A stretch of DNA of 64,000 nt from Gemmatimonadota bacterium (lineage in GTDB: Bacteria > Gemmatimonadota > Gemmatimonadetes > Gemmatimonadales > GWC2-71-9): NCBI GenBank assembly GCA_029863245.1, contig JAOTVV010000007.1, positions 1-64,000 of the forward strand, read 5' to 3'. Below the pieces are notes generated by a model. The model did no database searches. It saw only the letters and a list, made by a program, of their open reading frames with translations, and was not told the origin of the DNA. The position numbers and the translations under genes were made by a program. Positions within the stretch are counted from its first letter, which is position 1, and each line of letters starts with the position of its first letter. Positions 58,001-64,000 of this stretch are shown here, one piece after another.

Positions 58001-60028
58001 CTACCACCGTTCGGCGAGTCCCCGCGCTACATGATCGGCCACAGCCATGATCGTGATCATCGGGTTCACGCCGCTCGACGTGGGAAACGTACTGCCGTCG
58101 GCGACATAGAGATCCCGAACTTCATGGGTTTCGCCCAACTCGCTCAGCACCGACCGCCTGGGATCGGCACCGATCCGGGCACTCCCCATCTGGTGGAACG
58201 AAATGTAGGACATTCGACACCGACGGTAGCCCACCCGATCGGCTGCCTCTCGAAAGCCGTCCCGCCATCCGGGCGCTCCGGTTTTCACACGGACGGGCGG
58301 GGTCTGCAACGTCAGCAAGTCTGTGGCACCCGACTCCACCAACACCTCCGCCGAGGCGAGAAACGCCCGCCGCAGGTGGGCCACGTCATAGTCGGACAGC
58401 TCGTAGTGCACCTGTGGCAGTCCGCGGCGTGACACGCGCACCTGCCCGGGATCGCGATCGCGGAGCAGAACGCCAACCAGGCTCATGTGCCCGAGACGGG
58501 AAATGTCGTCACGGTACCGGCGCCCCCCGTCCCATCCGAAGGCGCTGCCCACGAGGGCAAAGTGGGCCGGTGCGGTCTCGAATTTCGCCCCATAGCCGCC
58601 GTCGAGATCGGCGAACTGATCCGAGTAGCGGGTCTGCAGTGCGCCCGACCACGGCTCCACTCGTTCCGGGAAGACGCCGAGCAGGGCCGTCGCGGGGTGG
58701 AGCCTGAGCCACCGCCCGATGTTCGGGTTGGAGAGACCGGAGCGGATGAGCAGCACGGGCGTGTAGATGGCACCGGCAGCGACCACGACCGCCCGTGCGC
58801 GTACGGTCACGCGGTGCACACCACCGGCCTCGTCACGTCCGTTCCCCACGACCCCGACCGCCCGGCCGGCCTCGACCAGCACACGATCGACTTCACAATT
58901 GGCCACGAGTCTGGCCCCTCGGGCAATTGCATCCGGGAGATAGGTCTTCGCAGTCGAGTTCTTGGTTCCGTGACGACAGCCGTACCCGCAATACCCGCAC
59001 TCCAGCCCCTCTGGGCAATCGGTCACGTTGCGCGGCATGAGGTCCACGTGCCAGCCCAGCGCACGGCACCCGCGCTCGAGGATCTGGTCCCGTACCCCAG
59101 GCGTTGTCCACCGCGTGCCGACATCGAGCCGGGCACTCACGCGGTCGAGGCTCTCCGTGAATCGGCGCGACGAGAACAGCGACAACCCCGAGATCCGGTC
59201 CCACTCGCTCCGCGTCACCTCGGGTAGCGGGAAGCTCGTAGTGTAATTGATGGTGGTTCCGCCACCGACACAGCTGCCCGCGAGGATCGGCATCGAGCCG
59301 CTTTTCGTCATGAGGAGCCCACCGTCAAGATAGAGCGACCCCAGCATGTCCCCCTCGATCTGCGTGAGGTCCCTCGAGCTGGGATTCGGGCCTCGTTCCA
59401 CCACGACGACGTCGAGCCCGGCTTCGGCGAGGACGCCCGCCACCACTCCACCACCCGCGCCCGACCCGATCACCACTACCTCGCAGTCGATCGACGCGGT
59501 GTCCGCCACCGGCACTTCGGGGAGTGCGGCAATCACGTTCGGCGGAGGCGGCAAGGGACCCGGATGCCCCACTACCCGCCAGGCCGGATGCGATCCGCCG
59601 TCGACCGGCCAGGCGAGATACGCGACGTGAGTCAGTCGCTTCAGTGCCTGGAACCCGGCGCGCCGGAGTGCGATGCGGGAATCCGACCAACCAGCGAGCA
59701 CGGTCTCTCGAGCCTCGCGACCGAGATCCGTGAACCGGGCAAAGCGCCCGGAGAGCGCGAGGTTCACGAGCCGCGAGTCCAAGGCGGACAAGAGCAGCCG
59801 CAGCTGTCGGCGATCGGCTGGAGCGCGAATGGTCCCGATAAGCTGCTCGACCCGCTCGGCCGTTCCCACCAGCGCCGCGCCGGTCGCATAGAAGTCGTGC
59901 GGGTCGTCAGGGACGCTGAGACACGGGAGCAGCGTGTCACAGACGGCTGCGAGCACCCGTCGCTCGCGGTTCGAGAGAACGGGCAGGCTCTGATCGGTGT
60001 GCATTATCGGGGAAATGTCGCGCGCCAT
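58001..60028 (-). CDS. GMC oxidoreductase with N-terminal gluconate-2-dehydrogenase-subunit-3-like domain
   Basis: 675 residues from ATG 60028; TTG 60043 and ATG 60004 are alternatives, none with a Shine-Dalgarno. Residues about 15-145 resemble the gluconate 2-dehydrogenase small subunit (SNRERRVLAAVCDTLLPCLS). The FAD-binding GMC domain starts at VVVIGSGAGGGVVAGVLAEA, with SCVGGGTTINYTTSFPLP. The active-site His is in SYISFHQMGSARIG, and the family end is VADGSTFPTSSGVNPMITIM. The cluster CPEGLECGYCGYGCRHGTK is shared with bacterial long-chain-alcohol-oxidase-like members. It oxidises an alcohol; substrate unknown. Confidence 0.85.
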   Translation of the reverse strand: MARDISPIMHTDQSLPVLSNRERRVLAAVCDTLLPCLSVPDDPHDFYATGAALVGTAERVEQLIGTIRAPADRRQLRLLLSALDSRLVNLALSGRFARFTDLGREARETVLAGWSDSRIALRRAGFQALKRLTHVAYLAWPVDGGSHPAWRVVGHPGPLPPPPNVIAALPEVPVADTASIDCEVVVIGSGAGGGVVAGVLAEAGLDVVVVERGPNPSSRDLTQIEGDMLGSLYLDGGLLMTKSGSMPILAGSCVGGGTTINYTTSFPLPEVTRSEWDRISGLSLFSSRRFTESLDRVSARLDVGTRWTTPGVRDQILERGCRALGWHVDLMPRNVTDCPEGLECGYCGYGCRHGTKNSTAKTYLPDAIARGARLVANCEVDRVLVEAGRAVGVVGNGRDEAGGVHRVTVRARAVVVAAGAIYTPVLLIRSGLSNPNIGRWLRLHPATALLGVFPERVEPWSGALQTRYSDQFADLDGGYGAKFETAPAHFALVGSAFGWDGGRRYRDDISRLGHMSLVGVLLRDRDPGQVRVSRRGLPQVHYELSDYDVAHLRRAFLASAEVLVESGATDLLTLQTPPVRVKTGAPGWRDGFREAADRVGYRRCRMSYISFHQMGSARIGADPRRSVLSELGETHEVRDLYVADGSTFPTSSGVNPMITIMAVADHVARGLAERW

Positions 60029-60128
60029 CTGGGCACGTGGCAAGCGGGCGCCCGAGCGAGGAGTCGGTCGCTCGGTCCAAGCCGTTTTTCAGTCGGAGTC
60101 GTTTTGGTCCGCTCACCCACGAAGCGCG

Positions 60129-60305
60129 TCACGAGGGCACGATGAAACTCGTGTCCTCCTTCTCGTCCTGTTCCAGCTCCTGAAGCAGGTAGTTGACCGT
60201 CTGCTCCACCAGGCCCTCGATTGGCACGTCCTGACGGCGCGCCTCGCACTGATAGGCATGGTAGGCATCATCGCTCAGCTCGGCCCACACGTGCACCTTC
60301 TTCAT
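60129..60305 (-). CDS. 58-aa ribbon-helix-helix-like protein
   Basis: ATG 60305, with GGGAGG 6 nt upstream, to TGA 60129. Starts MKKVHVWAELSDDAYHAYQC, continues EARRQDVPIEGLVEQTVNYL and LQELEQDEKED. One strand followed by two helices and an acidic tail match the CopG/Arc ribbon-helix-helix layout, which binds DNA as a dimer. It sits between the DUF35 gene (29 nt upstream) and the GMC oxidoreductase, all on the minus strand. It could autoregulate this operon or be an antitoxin, but no toxin gene is adjacent. Confidence 0.7.
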   Translation of the reverse strand: MKKVHVWAELSDDAYHAYQCEARRQDVPIEGLVEQTVNYLLQELEQDEKEDTSFIVPS

Positions 60306-60334
60306 GATTGGCCTCCCACTCTGAGTCCCGTCCC

Positions 60335-60727
60335 CTATTCCACCGGAACGGCCTTGTGGCCGTAGCAGAGGATCCCACCGTGATCCTCCTTGCGAATCAG
60401 CCGAAACTCCAGCGTGACCTCCATTCCGGGTAGGACCTCGGAGGGATCACAGTCTGCCACCTGCACCATCAGCCGAACGCCCTCTTCGGTCTCCACAACA
60501 GCCATGGCGTAGGGAGCCTCCATCTGCAGGTCCGTCGGCGCAACGTGCACCACGGTCGACGTGACCACCCGTCCTCGATGAGCAAGGCGGGTTGCCTCGA
60601 ACTCCACCCCGCCACACTGAGGGCAGACCTGTCGTTTCGGGTAGATCACCCGCTTACACCCTCGACAGGCTGCAGCCTCCAGTCGGTAGCGACTCGGGAT
60701 CTCCCGCCAGTACCTGGGACTCGGCAT
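60335..60727 (-). CDS. Zn-ribbon / OB-fold (DUF35) protein
   Basis: 130 residues. An N-terminal helix leads into a rubredoxin-like zinc ribbon (Cys21, Cys24 in AACRGCKRV; Cys35, Cys38 in VCPQCGG). An OB fold follows (RGRVVTSTVVHVAPTDLQME and EVTLEFRLIRKEDHGGILCY). DUF35 proteins bind acyl-CoA and bridge thiolase and HMG-CoA synthase in the archaeal complex, and serve as subunits of steroid-degrading thiolases and hydratases. ATG 60727 comes 3 nt after the thiolase stop, so the two are co-translated. Confidence 0.9.
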   Translation of the reverse strand: MPSPRYWREIPSRYRLEAAACRGCKRVIYPKRQVCPQCGGVEFEATRLAHRGRVVTSTVVHVAPTDLQMEAPYAMAVVETEEGVRLMVQVADCDPSEVLPGMEVTLEFRLIRKEDHGGILCYGHKAVPVE

Positions 60728-60730
60728 GGC

Positions 60731-61879
60731 TCATACCCTCTCGAAAATGTGAACGACCGAGCTCGCGCCCGACCCTCCCATGTTCTGCGCGAGGCCGATG
60801 GTGGCATCGGGTACCTGCCGCTCCCCCGCCTCCCCGCGAAGCTGCTCAACGATCTCGATTGCCTGCGCCACGCCGGTAGCGCCCACGGGGTGTCCCTTCG
60901 ACTTGAGACCACCACTCGTGTTGATGGGAATGCGGCCCCCCAGCGCCGTCTCGCCCGCACGCGTCAGCTCACCCGCCGACCCGCGTTCCGTGAAGCAGAG
61001 CGCCTCGAGCACGCAGAGCTCGGCAATGGAGAAGCAGTCGTGGACCTCCGCCACCTGGATGTCCGAGGGTGTCACGCCACCGGACTTGTAGGCTCGGCCG
61101 GCGGCCAAGCTCACCGCGTCGAGGAACGTTGGGTCCGCCCGGTCGGCGAGCGCCATCGGTGCCGTCGCCAGCCCACTGGACCGAATACGGATCGGCGCGT
61201 CCGTGAACTCCCGTGCCCGCTCCAGCGGACACAGGAGGACCACCGCCGCCCCGTCGCTCACCGGTGAGCAATGCAGGAGCCGCAATGGCTCGGCCACCAT
61301 AGAGGACGTCATGACCTGCTCCGCCGTCACCTCGCTCCGGAACTGCGCCTTGGGATTCCGGGCGCCGTGCCGGTGGTTCTTCACCGAGACAGCCGCGAGA
61401 TCCTCCTCCGTGGTCCCGTACCGGGCCATGTGTGCGCGCGCGATCATCGCATAAAGGCCCGGGAAGGTGATCCCGTGGTACACCTCCGTCTCCTGGTCCG
61501 CCGCGGATGCCAGCACGTTCGTCACGTCAGCCCCGTCGTTCATCTTCTCGACCCCAGCCACGAGCACGAGGTCACTCGCCCCCGCAGCAACGTCCAGGAA
61601 CCCGCACCGAAGCGCCACGCCACCGGATGCGCACGCCGATTCGACTCGCGTCGCCGGCACCCCTGCCAGGCCGAGATGGTCCGCCATCAGCGGACCCAGA
61701 TGTTCCTGACCGACGAACTGCCCGCCGGACATGTTTCCTACATAGATCGCGTCGACCGAGGGCGACCCCACCGCCATCAACGCCTCTCGCGCAGCCTGCA
61801 CGAACAGGTCGCGCAGCCCACTCTGCCACAGCTCACCGAACGGTGTCATACCGGTCGAGATGATTGCGACGTCTCGCAT
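60731..61879 (-). CDS. Thiolase (archaeal acetoacetyl-CoA thiolase / SCP2-type)
   Basis: 382 residues. The nucleophile is Cys83 in [33 protein letters not shown] and the catalytic His in [14 protein letters not shown] follow. The second catalytic Cys of classical thiolases (CxG near the C-terminus) is not evident: the end reads [15 protein letters not shown], as in the archaeal/SCP2 group that works with a DUF35 partner. It condenses two acetyl-CoA to acetoacetyl-CoA, or the reverse. ATG 61879; its gene lies 28 nt after HMG-CoA synthase. Confidence 0.9.
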   Translation of the reverse strand: MRDVAIISTGMTPFGELWQSGLRDLFVQAAREALMAVGSPSVDAIYVGNMSGGQFVGQEHLGPLMADHLGLAGVPATRVESACASGGVALRCGFLDVAAGASDLVLVAGVEKMNDGADVTNVLASAADQETEVYHGITFPGLYAMIARAHMARYGTTEEDLAAVSVKNHRHGARNPKAQFRSEVTAEQVMTSSMVAEPLRLLHCSPVSDGAAVVLLCPLERAREFTDAPIRIRSSGLATAPMALADRADPTFLDAVSLAAGRAYKSGGVTPSDIQVAEVHDCFSIAELCVLEALCFTERGSAGELTRAGETALGGRIPINTSGGLKSKGHPVGATGVAQAIEIVEQLRGEAGERQVPDATIGLAQNMGGSGASSVVHIFERV

Positions 61880-61907
61880 GGTCCGTTACCCCGTTCTCCT
61901 CGGTCTG

Positions 61908-62954
61908 TCAGGCGTTCAGAATGATCTTCTCGCGGTACTTCGCGTACTCGCCATAGGTCAGGTACCGGCGACGGCCTTCCAACATGGATCGGACCGTCGG
62001 TGCTCGCGTACGCCGATCCGCCAGGAGATCGGTGGCCCGCAACACGAACGAATCGCTCCCGGCGCCCGACCCGAACGACGTGATGAGTATCAAATCGTCG
62101 GCCTCGGCCTCATCGAGGATGGCCGCGAGGCCGGTCGGCGACGATCCAGAATAGGTGTTGCCCATCGTCGGTACGATCCATCCCACCTCGAGTTGCTCGC
62201 GCGTGAAGCCGAGCTGCTTCCCGACGGCCAGCGGGAACTTGCCATTCGGCATGTGGAACACCGCGTAGCGGAACGCAGCCGGTTCGAGTCCCGTCTTGTC
62301 GAGAATGGCACGTGTGGCAGCCGTGACGTGTCGGAAGTACGCCGGTTCGCCGGTGAATCGGCCCCCGTGCCGAGGATAGAACTCGCCTTCGCGTCGCCAG
62401 AAGTCCGGTGTGTCGCTGGTGTAGCTATACGTCTCGACCACATCGGCCAGGACATGTTGCCGCCCGAACAGAAAGGCGGCACCACCGGCCGAGGCCGAGT
62501 ACTCCAGGGCATCGTTGGGGGCCCCCTGCGAGGTGTCGGCTCCGATCCCCATCGCATATTCGACGCGACCGGACTCGACCAGACCGAAGGCCACGAACAT
62601 GGCTTCCGTGCCCGCTTTGCAGGCAAACTCGAAATCGGCGATATGCACCTCGGGTCCGATGCCGAGCGCTTCGGCCACCACGGTACCGCTAGGCTTGACC
62701 GCATAGGGATGCGATTCGGAACCGATGTATAGCGCGCCGACCCGCTGGGGATCGACGCCGGCGCGCTCGAGGGCCGCGCGACCAGCGGCAACCGAGATCG
62801 TGATCGTATCTTCGTCGAGGCCGGGAACGGACTTCTCTTCGAGGAGCAGGCCCCGGCGGATCGCAGCTGGGTCCTTTCCCCACTGCTTGGCAATCTCCTC
62901 AGCCGTGACACGATTACGCGGGATGAACGCCCCGTAACCCACGATGCCAGCCAT
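61908..62954 (-). CDS. Hydroxymethylglutaryl-CoA synthase, archaeal type
   Basis: 348 residues. Condenses acetyl-CoA with acetoacetyl-CoA to HMG-CoA. Catalytic residues line up with archaeal enzymes: Glu80 in YIGSESHPYAVKPSG, Cys112 in FEFACKAGTEAM, His234 in AVFHMPNGKFP. The glycine-rich C-terminus is TMGNTYSGSSPTGLAAIL and LITSFGSGAGSDSFVL. ATG 62954 is chosen (GGAGG about 9 nt upstream) because it gives the family N-terminus AGIVGYGAFIPRNRV. Neighbours are thiolase and DUF35, the partners of the archaeal complex. A role in another beta-branching or ketide condensation cannot be excluded. Confidence 0.88.
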   Translation of the reverse strand: MAGIVGYGAFIPRNRVTAEEIAKQWGKDPAAIRRGLLLEEKSVPGLDEDTITISVAAGRAALERAGVDPQRVGALYIGSESHPYAVKPSGTVVAEALGIGPEVHIADFEFACKAGTEAMFVAFGLVESGRVEYAMGIGADTSQGAPNDALEYSASAGGAAFLFGRQHVLADVVETYSYTSDTPDFWRREGEFYPRHGGRFTGEPAYFRHVTAATRAILDKTGLEPAAFRYAVFHMPNGKFPLAVGKQLGFTREQLEVGWIVPTMGNTYSGSSPTGLAAILDEAEADDLILITSFGSGAGSDSFVLRATDLLADRRTRAPTVRSMLEGRRRYLTYGEYAKYREKIILNA

Positions 62955-63152
62955 GTGCCTTCGCCTCCGGTGCAGAAGAGCGGGGACAAGAGCCATCGAC
63001 TTTCTATTAAGGAGGAGACGAGCGTGAAGAGGCGATGAAAGTGGCCTTAAGCGCGAGCCAACGCAGTATCGATGTCCAACCTGCACCGACGGCGGGGAGG
63101 CGCCGGGGGGAATTAGCCGATAGAAACCGTCAGCTTTCGAGTCGCTCCGGGA

Positions 63153-64000
63153 TCACCCGGGCACCCGCCACACGGTATCCAGCACCGTGCCGTCCACCCA
63201 CTTCACCACGGCCACCGGCTCGTCGCTGAGAGTCGGCTTTTCCGGTGGCCCACCCAGAATCCGCTCGACATCGTCCTTGATCGCTTCGATCGGCCGAAAC
63301 GGGAGATCGGAACCGCGCAGGCGATCGAGCAGGTCCTGCCGCCGCGGGTTGATCGCGATGCCCCGCTCCGTGACCACGACGTCGATGAGATCGCTGGGAC
63401 CGGTGATGGTGGTCACCTCGTCGACGATCACGGGGATGCGATCGCGGAAGGACGGAAGCGCGAGGATTGTGCATCCCGCCGTGAGGCAGTTCTGCCACCC
63501 CCCAATCCCGTGGAGCAGCAGGCCGTCGGAGTGCGTGACCACGTTGGCGTTGAAACCGATGTCGACCTCAGTGGCGCCGAGAACCACCGCGTCCACCATC
63601 GAGGCGAAGTTCCCCTTACCGTGGTAGTTGTAGGACGTGAACGGGGACGTCGGCACGTGCCGCGGATCGCTGGCGATCGACCTGACGCCGGCGAGGTCGA
63701 AGGTCTGACCGTCGAGGATGTAATCCGTGAGGCCGGCCCGAAGCAGATCGACGAGGTACGTGGTGGAGCCACCGCGAACGAACCGCGCCCGGACACCGGC
63801 CTGCTGCATCATCTCCTTGAGATACTGCACGAACGCGAGCGCGATGCCCCCGGCCCCAGCCTGAAACGAGAAGCCGGGACGCATGATTCCCGAATCGCGG
63901 AGCAACCGAGCCACATATTCCGCGATGAGCAAGCGATCGGGGCTGCGGGTGATCTCCGTGGTCCCGGACACGATCTTCGACGGGTCACCGACCGAGTCCA
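63153..64000 (-). CDS. citF: Citrate lyase alpha subunit (citrate CoA-transferase), 5' partial
   Basis: The gene runs off the right edge; 281 codons are visible, about the C-terminal half of a ~510-residue protein. The visible part begins DSVGDPSKIVSGTTEIT, a conserved CitF motif, followed by GFSFQAGAGGIALAFVQYLK. It ends IKDDVERILGGPPEKPTLSD ... VKWVDGTVLDTVWRV, typical of the family. CitF exchanges acetyl for citryl on the acyl carrier subunit or CoA before CitE cleaves citrate to acetyl-CoA and oxaloacetate. CitE and CitD are not in the window. A 198-nt gap separates it from HMG-CoA synthase on the same strand. Confidence 0.82.
   Translation of the reverse strand, partial: DSVGDPSKIVSGTTEITRSPDRLLIAEYVARLLRDSGIMRPGFSFQAGAGGIALAFVQYLKEMMQQAGVRARFVRGGSTTYLVDLLRAGLTDYILDGQTFDLAGVRSIASDPRHVPTSPFTSYNYHGKGNFASMVDAVVLGATEVDIGFNANVVTHSDGLLLHGIGGWQNCLTAGCTILALPSFRDRIPVIVDEVTTITGPSDLIDVVVTERGIAINPRRQDLLDRLRGSDLPFRPIEAIKDDVERILGGPPEKPTLSDEPVAVVKWVDGTVLDTVWRVPG

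Overview
The window is 64 kb of GC-rich (about two thirds G+C by eye), gene-dense bacterial chromosome with no rRNA, tRNA, insertion sequence, phage gene or CRISPR array that I can see. Gene content points to a Gram-negative aerobic heterotroph: Omp85-like beta-barrel, many lipoproteins, a Tat substrate, SURF1, aconitase, proton-translocating transhydrogenase, and secreted S9 and M1 peptidases. The mix of DUF4139, DUF819, MA-domain/TolB/barrel proteins and PIG-L/sodium-symporter pairs is what I would expect of Gemmatimonadota. That assignment is inference, since no phylogenetic marker is present.

Layout. 1-1.6 kb: end of a membrane protein and an alpha/beta hydrolase. 1.6-9.9 kb (minus): a probable operon S9 peptidase > phosphoribosyltransferase-like > PIG-L deacetylase > 37-aa membrane peptide > sodium:solute symporter > MFS exporter. 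10-18.3 kb (plus): acyl-CoA dehydrogenase, a 1,853-residue lipoprotein with two 651-bp tandem repeats that look identical, and a small lipoprotein, closed by a strong terminator. 18.4-22.1 kb: PLP sulfur-amino-acid enzyme, ZIP transporter, Tat-exported class V aminotransferase. 22.2-27.2 kb (minus): transketolase > glucose-6-phosphate isomerase > ribose-5-phosphate isomerase > SURF1, each pair overlapping by 4 nt. 27.6-36.3 kb: aconitase, patatin, ArfB-type release factor, pntAA-pntAB-pntB, collagen-like lipoprotein. 36.4-43.8 kb: moaA, M1 peptidase, small housekeeping and membrane proteins. 44.2-55.1 kb (plus): metallopeptidase-like/propeller/beta-barrel protein, AI-2E family permease, four secreted or lipid-anchored proteins of unknown function, threonine dehydratase, cardiolipin synthase. 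55.2-58 kb: DUF819 and DUF4139 proteins. 58-64 kb (minus): citrate lyase alpha subunit (cut by the window end) > HMG-CoA synthase > thiolase > Zn-ribbon/OB (DUF35) protein > 58-aa RHH-like protein > GMC oxidoreductase.

How genes work together. The sugar-phosphate operon links glycolysis and the non-oxidative pentose phosphate pathway, and transhydrogenase adds NADPH supply. The HMG-CoA synthase, thiolase and DUF35 genes have the composition of the archaeal acetoacetyl-CoA thiolase/HMG-CoA synthase channelling complex, and they sit next to a citrate lyase subunit that could feed acetyl-CoA. This is the most interesting locus in the window. The PIG-L/symporter operon looks like secretion, deacetylation and uptake of an N-acylated compound. 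Its phosphoribosyltransferase-like member lacks the usual PRPP loop.
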